Shown here piece by piece: positions 12,679 through 25,400 of a stretch of DNA of 64,000 bases; the stretch's first letter is position 1; every line of letters starts with the position of its first letter. The DNA is from Paragordius varius (lineage: Eukaryota; Nematomorpha). The notes under the pieces were generated by a model. That model saw nothing but the letters and a program-made list of their open reading frames with translations, had not been told where the DNA came from and did no database searches. Position numbers and translations under genes: made by a program. The stretch lies in the NCBI GenBank assembly GCA_964247055.1, contig OZ176051.1:3596001-3660000 (forward strand). The letters are read 5' to 3'.

Positions 12679-13239
12679 CACTTTGATTCAAATTGGGGTA
12701 TTTAATTACCCCAGACTATATTTAAGGTGAATTTTTTAAAACTACTGAAAAAAAACTGTCCCAATTTACATTTATGCTACTATTCTAATGAAAATTATAT
12801 AAATAAACTGAAATATATAAATAAAATTTGTTTTTGAAAAAAAGTTCCATAAACTACTTCGATGCCATTTTTATTTTACAAAGTGTTTGCTAAATATCGT
12901 GTTTATTTGATTCAAAGCTAAAATGTAAACTAATTTTTCATATAAATCACATTTAACATTGATAGAAACAGAAAGAGTGGTTTATTTTGTTTTATTTTTA
13001 AATTTGGTTAATGTACACATATCAGGTTGACTAAATTTTTACCTTTCGGTTTAACTTAAAATAAGTAATATCAAGTATTTTTAAATGGAATTTTTTTATT
13101 TTTCGGTTTATTAATTTTACCAAATTTTGCCATCATTTTAATTCATTTAATATTTCTTGAAATTTTATTTTAAACAAGCTTCGGGCATCCAACTACCCCA
13201 ATTTATAGAAGGAGGAAATGAATGTGTTGTATCCAAGTG
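12679..13239. mobile_element. TTAA-flanked MITE (piggyBac-like), copy A
   Basis: Starts CACTTTGATTCAAATTGGGG and ends with TGTTGTATCCAAGTG. It is flanked on both sides by TTAA (12675-12678 and 13240-13243). The outer 13 bp are inverted: CACTT(C/T)GATTCAA at the left against CACTTGGATACAA at the right. A second, longer inverted match (TTGGGGTA...TACCCC) lies just inside. TTAA target duplication is the signature of piggyBac-type transposases. At 561 bp without an ORF it is non-autonomous. Five more copies lie in the window. Confidence 0.75.
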
Positions 13240-14145
13240 TTAACAGCTAACTTTTGCTTTAAAATGTAAGTACTCATGTATTATCAATTAATTGCTTAGG
13301 GATCGACCTTGAGCGATTTTGTAAGCATGGAACGATAAAATTAGCCATTATTAACCTGTGACACACAATGCACATTTTAAAATTTACGACAACACTTCAA
13401 CACTTTTAGTGTGGTTTTGCAAATGGTGATTTTAAATGCAAATATTTTATAAAACATTATATTGGGCCAAATAGTGCATTCTTTAGCCTTTTAGGCACAT
13501 GATTTGATTAGATTTTTTAAACAAATGCAAAAGGTAAAAAAATATCACAAACCTTTTACCGTCATTTTCTAAAAATTAATGATATCGTTAATACAATGGG
13601 CGAATAAATGGATGTGAGTAAAAAATATAGTTATCCATACTGGACAGTGAATTTTCGATATTTATTGATTTTAAGTTTCCTCAATCCGATTTCGTGCTAT
13701 CCAATTTAGGGTTATAGATGTTAAACATAAAACTTTTGCTTTTAATTAAATACAGGAAGTTTTAAAATTTAATTTTAACGAATACATCTTTCTAAACAGT
13801 AGTTTAAATAAAAGTTTCATCACAACTATTCTCAGATGTAATCGTTGGCAAACTGAAGCAAATAAATACTTAAGTGCAAGGAATTGTCAAATATTCTAAC
13901 ATTAATGTATTGATCTAAACTGCAATCAAAAATTACAAATTTTAGGTTTATGTTTCAATGGAAGAAAAAATTATTTTTTTTATTTGCTTAGCATAAAAAT
14001 TTCTTCCAAATATGACCGCTCATTAGGATAAGGAATGTGTAGATAGATTTAACCATATGTTAGATAAAAAATGAATTATGGGCCGATTTTACATATAAAA
14101 ATTCACATTTATCGTAAAATCCAATGCTTAATTATAGAAAATGAA
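13240..14145. other. AT-rich stretch upstream of ASXL
   Basis: No recognised exon or element. It may hold the 5' UTR or first exon of the ASXL gene; a splice acceptor-like TTAATTATAG sits at 14129-14138, just before the first exon I could assign. Confidence 0.3.
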
Positions 14146-17100
14146 ATGGACATAACATCATCTAGAATTAAATGTAATTTAAAGATTAAGACTACTTCTG
14201 TTCGCAATAAAGGTATCAAATAGTTTAATTTTAGGAAATGCACATCTTTTAAACGATATATTTACACCGAAATCAGTCTTAAACAAAATAAATCCAAAAG
14301 TATTGATTATTTCTATTTAGACTTTCTTTAACATATCTATTTGGAATAAATTAAAAGACAACGGTTGTGATATGGGCAAATTAATAACTTTGCTCCCAGA
14401 ACACGATCAAAATGTTTTAAAAAATACAAATTCTTTGGCTGATCACAAAAATATAACTTTGCCCACATTAGATTCTATTTTTAATAATGAATATTTTAAT
14501 GCAGCGCTTGTTCATTGGAAAAGTCGACTCAAAAAGGGTATATATTATTTGTAAATATTCCAACACCTACGTTTTTAAAATAGATCCATTTTCGATTATT
14601 ACCCATTTTTATTAATTGATATTTTAAGGTGAATTTCGTAATACTTGTATCCAACCAACACTGAACAAAAATAAAAAAGCACACCTAGCAATATCAACGA
14701 AAAATAGCAAAAAGAATGATAATCATCCACTTGATGTAAGTTAATCGCGTGTATTTAATCAATAATATATTATCTATTATTAAAATTCTTAGGAATTGGT
14801 AGTGTACTCACGTTGAGTTATTTATAAATAATATTTTTTTAATTTTAAATAATTCGTATTTACAACCTGCAAATATTATTTATACAGCCAATAGATAAAA
14901 AAAGTCCTAAAAAGCGTAACAAATTGCTCAAATCATCAAACGTTCCATTCCTGAAAAAGAAATCAAAACTCATTATTCGAAAATCAAAATTTTCTATATC
15001 ACTTTCTCAAAACAGGTCATTTATCTTACATCAAATGCTATATATTTTGTTTATTTTATAATCAATATTTTTTAAAATATTTTACTATTATAATAATCTA
15101 ATTCTACTATTAACAATGTTATTTCAAAATTATTGGCATAAAGTTAAGAAAAAGTTAGATGCTTCGTCACATCTTGAACACCAGGCTCTAAGGGACATAT
15201 CATTATTAAGAAAATATGATTTTTTTAAATTAATTATTCGACATCCGTATCCTTTTACCAGACATTGAATTCATCATTACGCCTGTGAACGATTAGTAAT
15301 ATTTTTGATTGATAGACGGTTACTGGTTTACCTTTGGGGGGATTGGGTCTATCGATTCCAATCAAATGTCCCATAAATTATGCTTTGTTAGCATTTCAAA
15401 TATATGCGTTGTTAAACCATGTGAATGAGTTAATTACGCACGTTTAACAAGTTTTTAAAGTTTTGGTCAACTTTCGTATATAATGCATTTAAACCACGTT
15501 GAAACTTTTAAAATAATTGCAAAATTGATCCTATTTCACATCTTCACTTAAAATTTCTACACAAAAATCCAAGCTTTCCGCCGCTTTAACTTCATCAAAA
15601 ATAACATATGTTCCTCTGAAAATAAATTAAATCTTACCGGCATTTTCATATAAAAAAGTCGTATTATCTAAGAGTTTGATCGATCTATGCAGCCTTCATT
15701 TTGTTGTAAGCTTCCACGGTATTGAAAATGTTTTAATTGTTATTAAAAGCATTAGATAGAGTTTATGTAACACAGATGGTTGTAGAGGTGGTCTTAGCCC
15801 CCAAAAATTAATCATTAACCTATTTTTCATTAAATAATTATTAATATATAAAAAGAGCTTTAAACATGTGGCAATGTATACAAGAAGGCGAAATTACATG
15901 CGATGTAATATAATTAATTATGTTTACTTTAAACTTGATATGACTTTTAGAGCCTGGTAAAAAAAATTTACTTAGAAGAGGAAGCAAAATATATTATTCA
16001 AGAATTCACGATTTCGAACCTAAATTTTTTTATAATAAACTCCCGTGATTTAGGTATGTTTGATATCCCCAATATGCAACTTTGGCATTTAAAATTATGA
16101 TTGTCATTTAATTTTCCCTTCAGGATAGTGCTTTTTTTGTGAACCCACATTTTACATACATAAAATAGCATTTGTTTTAACCTCTTTGTGGCAAATAGAG
16201 CATGGATATTTTATAGTTCTGTTTTCATTCCCTGTAATCATTACTTTTGTTTTTTCTATATGAGGCATTTAAGATACCAAAAAATCGAAGAATATTCATT
16301 AAAATTGATAATGCTCTTGTATGAAAATGCATAAAGCTGCGTTAAAACACTAGTCGGAAACACAAATTATTTTAACATTAATATAGGCCTCCATCAGGGC
16401 TTTCAACGTTAAGACCAATACTTTTCATAATAATAATGGATTATATATATAAGCAGAGCATCATGGCTATACGCCGATGATTGATCATAACTGCAATAAC
16501 AGCACACCAATTGAAAAGTTTTTATCTCAAATTACATTTATATTTCCAAAAACATAGCCTTAAAATAAATATATAAAAAACAAAAGTAATGAAAACAGAA
16601 CTATAAAATATCCATGCTCTATTTGCCACACAGAGATTAAAACGAATGCCACAGCTGGTCTTTAAATTTAGGGTAGTCAAAGTAAGATGGTTTTTATTGC
16701 CAAATTTAAAATAGAAGATGCGGAAAATAGAAATTATTAAATAAATATAAAAACCTCTCTATTCAGCTACCTCCAATTTTAGAGACCCGCTGTGATGATA
16801 ATATTTTCCTGTTTACATTAATATACTATGAATGAAATTCAGCAAATTATTTTTGCACATATATAAATATATAAGATGAGAAAATTCATTAATTGCTTGG
16901 TTATATTTTCAGCTTATATGCCTGTTTTAATAATATTGGCCTGATGAGCGACTTCATGATTCATTTTTTAAATATGTTTTTTGACTACTTACCACTCTTT
17001 TTTAGTTAAATTTTCTTCCATTAATATTTATATTATAAATTAAAGGCGATTAAAACCGAAATCTACCACAAACACTAACGAACCCGAATATGGAATAGTC

Positions 17101-18600
17101 GAAAAATCTGAAACGAAATTAGTAAAGAATGTTTCACCCTCTTTGACAAATCGAAATACACGAAATAAAATTGATTTAAAACAATCAATAGAATCTCAAG
17201 ACATGCATTTACCTCAAAATTTACCCTACCTTATATTACATGATCATTCATACTTTAAATATCAATACCCATCTTTACTAAGCTACAAATTATCACAAAA
17301 TACGGCATCATTTGAGTCAGAGAATGAACTAAAACTTAGTACTGATCCTCAAAGAACTAATCCACATAGGTTAACCAAAATCAATTATTGTCAGAAAAAA
17401 CTACGAAAATCACGACAGACATCTCATGAACAAGCTTCATCAAATGGAACATACAAATATATATTACCAAAATCTATGGAGCCTAAACCGTTACCAGTAG
17501 ATATTATCGAGAGTAAAAACAATAGTCCAATCCCATTACTAACTAAAGCTGATCAGACCACTAGTATTTGTCTTTCATCTCAAAACCTCAAAGATGATGA
17601 AATTAATACTCACCTCAACTCTAGAGTCAATGATTTGTTAATGTCACCTTCGGATGGTTCACGAGAACCTACCATATTTGAAACATTTTTAAACAATTTA
17701 GATCCTGTGCTGCGTAAAAATTTTCTTACTTCTGTTTATCAGACTTTGGGGGCTGACACTTCTAACGACATTTCTTCTATACAACAACAAAATCAAAACA
17801 CAAAAATACCAAATTCGACGGAACAACAACGATCAATGGTTACTACTCCAAATTTAAGCCACCCTGATAATACAATTAATTTTTTGCCGTCCGATATTAC
17901 AGTTTCCAACCATCAAGAAAAGAATAGTTTAGCGTGTCAGAAATCAGTTATAACTAAACCTATCCCATGTATTACTCTACACCATTATCCCAATATCACC
18001 GCGACCAACTACATAAACAATATTTCAAAAGATAGTTTACCAAATCAAATGTCCATAGTTTCCAATTCTATTATAGCTTTACCACAAATGCAACAAAACG
18101 CCCTGCCTCAATCAGAATCCATTGCTTTTGCAAACTCACACATGCTTAGAAAAGCTCGGTATTTTGATAAACCTCCTCCAGTAGACGTAAAAAGTGATAA
18201 TACCATTCAAAATGGACAATTATCCAAAATCCCTCCAATCATCACATTTGTCAAACCTCAATCCACATCAAATCCTAAGACGAATAATGCAAATATTAAT
18301 AAAAATTACTCCAATTTATTACCCAATTTAAATCGTTCCCTTCATTTCGGTGATCGCGCAAATAGCGTAAATCATTTGAGTGTATGTCCCACGTTAAATC
18401 CTATGATAAAATGCCTAAAATGTGGTGCTTATAATCATTCTACATCAGCTGTACTAACTAATAAATGCACCTCCAATAAAAATGCTTTATCATCATTGAA
18501 TAATTTTGTACATGTTAATGGTCAAACTACAACTAACAACACAAACGAAAAATGTCTTAATTGTTCAAATATTTTACATATCAATACATTAACAAAATGA
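14146..18600 (+). CDS. ASXL: ASXL: additional sex combs-like protein, PR-DUB cofactor
   Basis: Exons, all phase-consistent: 14146-14212, 14235-14299, 14321-14537, 14629-14735, 14888-15015, 17046-18600. They give about 712 residues from an ATG at 14146, which may not be the true start because an acceptor precedes it. Near the N terminus is a DEUBAD/ASXH domain: DIFTPKSVLNK, LITLLPEHDQ and FNNEYFNAALVHWKSRLKKGE match the vertebrate ETPDSIL, LLLLPEVDRQ and [20 protein letters not shown] blocks. The C terminus has a Cys motif, MIKCLKCGAYNH...KCLNC, matching the ASXL C-terminal PHD finger (MIMCKGCGAFCHDDC). The middle is Ser/Asn/Pro-rich and disordered. ASXL binds and activates the BAP1/Calypso deubiquitinase acting on H2A in the nucleus. 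The first two introns are only 22 and 21 nt. The PHD appears degenerate: the spacing between its Cys pairs is enlarged and the usual HxxC is not evident. An AATAAA lies just after the stop. Confidence 0.85.
16105..16255 (-). mobile_element. LINE fragment, zinc-finger part
   Basis: On the minus strand this reads as a broken copy of a Cys-rich finger (YPCSICHKEVKTNAILC, then a block like WVHKK). It matches the finger in the LINE at 45089-45935. It lies in the last ASXL intron, in opposite orientation to the fragment at 16255-16660; together they form an imperfect inverted repeat. Confidence 0.6.
16255..16660 (+). mobile_element. LINE fragment: reverse transcriptase core and zinc finger
   Basis: In broken frames this reads as an RTE-like reverse transcriptase: KLIMLLYENA, GLHQG...LRPILFIIIMD, the catalytic SWLYADD, then LKINIKKTKVMKTE. 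It is followed directly by a finger KYPCSICHTEIKTNA. Frameshifts and stops show it is a dead fragment. It sits in the 2-kb last intron of ASXL. The order RT palm, KTKVM, zinc finger agrees with the separate fragment at 45089-45935, where the finger is followed by an FTYLG thumb. Confidence 0.7.
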
Positions 18601-19103
18601 TAAAAATAAAGATTATGATATCAATATATATGAGTATGGTGGTTTTTTGAATTGAAAAATTGATTACTTGACTACATTATTTTATCAAATTTGTCCAATG
18701 CGTTCATGAAGTCATTGTTATTAAGAGGTTTATAATAATTTCAAGTTAATATCGCAGTCGTAAATTAGTATCTTTTTATTTTGCAGATTATTGTTGGTAA
18801 TATTAAAAATTCCAATCGTCTTTATATTTTTTGTAATATTGGATTGCTTTAAATTCAAATGGGTTTGTGCCTTAGAATATAAATGGTTGTACACGAAATA
18901 TAATTAAACTATGGCGGAAAACAATTCTGGATAATTTTTCATAACCTTTTTTGAACTAATTATAGGAGTTGATTGATATTCTTTAGGGGAGCTTATTTGG
19001 CTAAAAAGGATCTGCCAATGTTTGAATCATATCAGCCAAAATTAAAAATCGTCCAAACCTTGGGCAATTCAGTTATATAATTTTAAATAAATAAAGATAT
19101 TAA
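18601..19103. other. ASXL 3' flank
   Basis: AATAAA at about 18606 directly follows the ASXL stop and could serve as a polyadenylation signal. Nothing else is recognised before the MITE at 19104. Confidence 0.4.
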
Positions 19104-20639
19104 CTTCGATTCAAATTGGGGTATCTAAAAACCCCAGACATTATTAAAATTCATATTTAAAAAACTATTGAACGAAACGATTCCACTTTAAAAATATGCT
19201 TCTATCCTAATGAAAATTGTATATATAAACCAAAATATCTAAATAATATTTAGTTTTGGAAAAAAAGTTCCGTATGAAACTACTTGTGCCACTTTTATTC
19301 CAGAACATTTTGCAAAATATTGTTTTTATTTGATTCTAAGGCTAAAATTTAACATTAATATAAACAGAAAAAGTGGTATTGTATTATTTTTATATTTGGC
19401 CTATGAACATATGTCATAATGGCTAAATTTTTAGCTTTGGGTTTTACCTCCCAATAAGTAATATCAAGTAACTTTGAATGTATATTTTATTTTTTTGTTG
19501 ATTATTATAAGTGTACTTTGCCATTGTTTCAATTTATTCAATACTAGCGTAAATCTCGTGCTGCTATGCAGCCCGAGGAAATCCTTCGGACTTCTGGGGA
19601 AAAGCTATGATCCATAGGAATTTAAAAAACGGTGCATACATACTAATATATTGTTTACTTGGGTCAAAAATAGAATTAAAAATATTTTTGTGGATTTTGT
19701 TTTTTTTTAAAAAAGGCATTTTACTGGGGGAGCGGGTAAAAAGAGGGCCTAAATTAAAAAAGCGAGCCACTATGTGTGGCACAATCGAAAATAAGTAAAC
19801 AAAAATTTTATTTGAAATTGAATGGTCCAACACTTTCTCTGGAAAATTGTCTCAAAGACACGATTTTTGTGGACTTCTGTTTTCAAAAGAAGCCCGTTTT
19901 TAACACGGGGTGGGCCCGAACTGGGGGCCTAATTCAAAAAAAGGGCGAAGCTATTGTCGGTAATGATTATATTTTTTTTATATTTGGATTGAATGGGTCT
20001 ACCCGTTTCCGGAAACAGATCACAAAGCCACATGACGGAATTTTTAGCGGGTAGTTCCTTACCCAAGTCATCAAAGAAACGCTTGACTGAAATTTTTGCC
20101 TTTTAACAGGGAATACGTGGATAGCTTATTGATTTTTACGGTCTCATTTCTTGGGTCAATAATAGAATCAAAAAATTATTGTGGACTTTGTTTTTTTTAA
20201 AAAAAGGCATTTTACTGGGGGAGCGGGTAAAAAGAGGGCCTAAATTAAAAAAGCGAGCGACTATGTTCGGCGCAATCGAGAATAGGTAAACAAAAATCAT
20301 ATTTGAAATTGAATGGTCCAATCCGGAAAATTGTCTGAAAGACACGATTTTTGTGGACTTATGTTTTCAAAAAAACCGTTTTATACACGAGGTGGGCCCG
20401 AACCAGGACCTAATTCAAAAAAAGGGTTAAGCTATTGTCGGGGCATTCATCAATGATTAAACTTTTTCGATATTTGGACTTGAATGGGTTTATCGGTTTT
20501 CCGGAAACAGATCACAAAGCCAGCATTTTCCATTGATAAATATATAGATTTTTGAAATATTTAATTTTGAAAAAGCTTGAGGTATCTAACTACCCCAATT
20601 TAAATCTAAGGACTGAAATAAATGTGTTGTATCCAAGTG
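19104..20639. mobile_element. TTAA MITE copy B, split by Helitron-like H2
   Basis: The left part (19104-19543) starts CTTCGATTCAAATTGGGG next to TTAA; the first CA is lost. The right part (20549-20639) ends TGTTGTATCCAAGTG. The Helitron-like element H2 (19544-20548) sits between them. Without the insert the MITE would be about 531 bp, like the other copies. H2 therefore inserted after the MITE. Confidence 0.75.
19544..20548 (-). mobile_element. Helitron-like element H2 nested in MITE
   Basis: Same ends as H1: CTAGCGTAAATCTCGTGCTG at the left and ...TATATAGA at the right (TC on the minus strand). A on the left and T on the right flank the insertion in the orientation expected for A^T targets. 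The interior holds two head-to-tail near copies of one block. The segment around 19640-20040, with GGGGGAGCGGGTAAAAAGAG, is repeated around 20150-20540. H2 is therefore about 450 bp longer than H1. The open frames here (19564-20345) are translations of the repeat and not genes. Confidence 0.75.
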
Positions 20640-21255
20640 TTTCTAAAGGCCTTATCATTAACCTTTGCCGACTTGATAAGGTTGATTTAAATTGCAGGAC
20701 ATATTCCAACGTTTGCAAGAAAGTTAGCCCTATCGTATGATAAACATGTTCCAAAATTCAAAAGCCCCAAATGAAGTCCACTAAATGCTCTAAAAATGGA
20801 CTTCCCACCAGAGCATATTTGTCTGCGATTTAGAATATAGTTATTTCGTTGGAAAACTCTTAACACTTGATGCTTCTTTTTTGTCCGCGATGATATATTG
20901 GGGTAGTTTTATATCTCATAGCTCAATATTGTATATAAACTACTGTATTGGAAGTTATTTTAGTTAAATTTAATTAAAAACATTATTTTCCACTATAAGA
21001 TTAAAAAGCATAATTACAGTTTGTTACTTCTGGAGTATTGAATTGGGACAGCTCAAGATTACAATTGAATGAAAGATTACTAAGCTTAGTTAAAACATTT
21101 TCAAACCATAATACACATTTATTTTGTATAAATGTATTAAAAAATAAAAGAAACAAAGTGGCGGGAAAAAGTTTGAGGATTTTTTGCAATTTTACGCGTT
21201 TTAAAATATTGATCATTTTAAAAGGCCAAATAAAGAATATTATATTCGCCCTAAT
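20640..21255. other. stretch between MITE copies
   Basis: No recognised gene or element. The open frame at 20552-20740 overlaps the Helitron/MITE edge, and those at 21001-21283 lack support. Confidence 0.35.
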
Positions 21256-21751
21256 ACCTTTTGAATCAAATTGGGGTATCTAAATAACCCAGGCAATATT
21301 TGTTATATTATAAAAAAAACTACTGAAAGAAACGGTTTCAATTTAAATTTATGCTTTTAATTTATTAAAATTATGTGAATCAGCCAAGAAATTTAGTTTT
21401 AAAAAAGCTTAGTATCAAAATACTTCGACGCCATTTTTATTTAACATTTTTGCAAAATATCGTGTTTATTTGATTTTAAAGCTAAAATTACATTTAACAT
21501 TTATTTAAGAAAAAGTATTAAAATGCTTATTATTTTTGTATTTAGTTTATGCTCAAACATGTTGGAAAGTTTAACCTTAGGTTACCTCAAATATTTTTGA
21601 ATGAATCTTCTTATTCGGGTTGTTGTTTAACTGGAAACGTTTGCCATGGTTTCAATTTATTGCATAATTTATTATTTAATTTTAAGCATATCTGGGGTGT
21701 CCAACGACCCCAATTCGGATAGGACAGAAATGAATGTGTTGTATCCAAGTG
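21256..21751. mobile_element. TTAA MITE copy C
   Basis: The left end is worn (CCTTTTGAATCAAATTGGGG). The right end is intact (TGTTGTATCCAAGTG) and followed by TTAA at 21752-21755. The interior matches the other copies, for example the GCAAAATATCGTGTTTATTTGA block. Confidence 0.65.
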
Positions 21752-22408
21752 TTAAATTTTTTTAAAGATATACCAATTGCAAATCGCTGTAATATAAAAA
21801 GTCCTCAAAAGGTGATGCGCTGAAATTTATAGAAAGTCAAATATTTATATTTTATTTAATTATTAGAATTTTTATAAGCATAAAATTCTGAGATTATAAA
21901 ACCACATTTTTTCCATGATGTTACTAAACATTCTATATCCTCATAATTTTGATATAATTTATGACCTTGAAAATAAATAATATATCTATTTATAATTGAT
22001 TGCAAATAAAAAATTTAAAATTTTTGAAGAGGCAATCGAAATAATTAATATCTTGACAATTTTTTATAATGATTGGAGAAATGTGTAGTGATTTTTAACG
22101 CAAATACATTTTTAAGTTGCTTTTAACCATATAAATATAATAAATTTGGACTAGTAATAAGATTTTTAATTATTATCTGGGACATCAACTACTAAAAAGT
22201 AACATAGAGTTAATAAAAAATATAATTGCCATCTCTGTATTTAAAATATTTTATGCTACTGCTTTTTATTTTTTATAAGCTGGTAATTTAATGACAAATA
22301 ACAAATAGTTTAATGTTAATTTACAAATCTTAAACTTCTATATAAAACACACAGTGTGAGTAACACGCATTCATGCAAATTAGGAGCTGTATTTAAATTT
22401 TTTAAAAG

Positions 22409-25400
22409 TTAGCTTCAAATCTAGCCGTGAATCGTTTGTTCGCTTTTATATTCATAACCATAACATTTGTGGTTTCAAGTCTTTTAACAATTTTTTGGGG
22501 ACAATTTAAAGGTAAGTTATATAAATTTTTATATCCATTAACATTAAATTATTAATTTAAACCCGTTGAAACACCATTAATAGTTACATTTTATAAATTT
22601 TTAATGCCACATATATTATAAATAATGTATAAAATAAAAAATCAATGCAAAGAAACGTTTTGCCCATTCTTTTATAACACTATAAGAGAGTATTTATGAT
22701 CATATTTTTAGCATCTGTACCTACTTTAACCGTTCCATCACCGTTAAGTTTTGAGGTTGAAAGAGATACATTTCTCAAAACATCCTTGATAAAATTACAC
22801 GATTTGGGATATTCATACCCCGGTCCTATAAATAAAGACTTTGATCCCCTAATAAATGAATATAATAACGCAAACAAGTATAAGCTGGTTCAAGGTGTGG
22901 AAAACGAGAAAAAAAGCGATTTGCCTCAAATTTCTGAACTAACTTCAAATATACCTGATTCAACTCACAATCAAGAAGCAGACGATTCTATAAGGCATAT
23001 ACGAAACGTTGTTCCCAAAGTTTCCCTAAAAGTTCATTCTTACCAAAAATTAGGATTGAATCCCAGTGAAAGCTATCCCCTACTAAGTCAAACATTGTTT
23101 ACTAAACAATTCAATAAATCCTACGCGGAAAACAAATATACAAATAATCGACTCGCCGATGATTTTCAAACAGCCAAATTCAACTTGTTAAATTCTCTGG
23201 ATAATATAAGATTCATTCAACAAAAAGTAACAAAAGGCGGCATCCTAAATATTCCTAAGGAAAACGATACATTATTGGAACGGTTAAACTTTCATTCGAG
23301 ACTCTTAAACCTTTTAACGGAAAATATGAATCAAATATACGAAATGTTAAATGAGACTTTTGATTACAATATAAGTTCAAATTCCTATGAGGTATTGTAA
23401 CTATTGTTTTATCAACTTTTTAAATAATTTTAAATTCTTAAATTTAATTAAACCTAACAATAGCCAATTATTTTGATCTTACTTTCTATTGTTTTAACTA
23501 CTGTATAAACTTTCAACTGGAAATTGTATATAATAGAATGCTTAATATTCATTATGTAAGTTTTTTGTTAAAACAAAAATTGTGCCATGTGTAAGTCAAC
23601 TATTTTCTTATTTTAGCCTTTTTTCTAATATCCCTCGGCTAAATGTTTAAGAAATTAAAATTGTTCCTAATATAATTTATATATCTATGTATGCTACGTA
23701 AAATTGTCTAATTTTGTGAACCGGAAAGATGCAACTTTAACAATTATTATAATAATAAGTCATAATAAAAATAAAAATATTTAACCATATGAATCTTTTA
23801 TTGTTTTATCCTTTTTTTCGCAGGTGAAAAAACACCATAAACACGACACCTAAAAAGTGAAAAGATAAACTTTTTTTGTTCAAATGATTACAAGTTGGTC
23901 GAATGCTATGTTTTAGATAATAATTATAAAATTGAAATTTTTAAAGATAAACTTTTTTGTTCAAATGAGATTAGTGTGCTGGATACTTTAGATAATAATT
24001 ATAATTACAAAATTGCAATTTGATGCTTAAAAATTAGTGTTGTAATATATATTATTAATACTTTCAAAAAAGCTTGATTAAAATTGGTGGTGCGTTAGGA
24101 GAGTGGTGTAATTTTTAAAGAAGAAATTTTTTTTTAATTTATATAATATTGTTGGGAATGGCATTGACTGCAAAAATGTAGTACTGAAAGCGCATTATTA
24201 TTATTATGAAAAATATGCCTTTTCTCATCCACCTATTATATCTATATTTATGTTTAAACTATATTATGTAATCTAAAAAGTATAAAACAATGTGCGCGAA
24301 TGTTTTTAATTATGCATTCTACTTTCGTATTCAATTTAAGTGAATGGCTGGTTGGTTTTGCTTACGAAATTTTTCTATGAAACACTACTCTCTAATTAGA
24401 TATACACATCTTGAATGAATTTATAATAAGCATTTTTCCCTAGAAATAAACTGCACGGATAATTTTAAACTTTACAAATAATCAATATGTGTTATATATA
24501 ATAATTAGAATTTAGATGTCATCACTGTAAACAATGATGACTTGAGTGAACAGATTACAGAAGGTAATGTGCCGGAACCAAAAAATCCAAAAATTGATTA
24601 TGACTACAATTTTTTTGAAATGGAAAAGGATAACTCTTCTCCTCCGGGTGTGCCCATCATATTTTTGATTACGCCAACGTTGCAAAAACCTCAGCAAAGG
24701 GCTGATTTGATTCGCCTTTCACAAACGCTTATGTTGGTACCTACCTGTCATTGGATCCTTATTGAAGATGGTAATGAAACAAGGTCCGAACTCACAAACT
24801 TATTACGAAGGAGTGGCTTATCTTTTACACATTTACATGCTAAAACACCACCCAAAATTAAGGTTAGTTTGTGGTTCAATAAGCATTTATTTATGTATTT
24901 TGGGTATACTGCTAAATTTAATGGATAATTTACAAAAGGTAAAATTTCCATAAGTTTTATTTAAATGAGGTATTTTTGCGAAATAGTTTTATTTCACTGT
25001 TAATACCAGCCAAATTAATGAGTTATACGGTTTTAATACATTAATAATCCGTTATAATAAACCAAAACCTTTTCAATTTTATTAGTAGATTTATATTATA
25101 TGACGATGATTGAAATTTTGGTATATCCTCAAATTTATTGTTTTTATTCAATTTAAATGGCACATTAAATTGAGTAACATAATATACCAAATGGCTACTT
25201 TATGACTTCCCTGTTCAATTTTTTTATAAAACTAAAATAGGCTATTAAATATTTTAAACAACAATAGATTTTAACTTTTACACTGCAAATTAGTATTATG
25301 TCACAAATTTTTTTATATATTTTATTCTATAATAAGATAAATGATAACTAAAACTTACGCAAGAACAAAAAGTATAAATTAATAAACTATGTTTAAAAGA

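Noticed and set aside
15120-15780. Possible gene or transposase in the last ASXL intron
   Set aside because: A few GC-richer stretches are present but no family motif could be read on either strand.
19564-20345. Several 60-90 codon frames with shared peptides (also at 56214-56581 and 57043-57296)
   Set aside because: They are translations of the Helitron-like repeat block in different frames; the frame is not conserved between copies.
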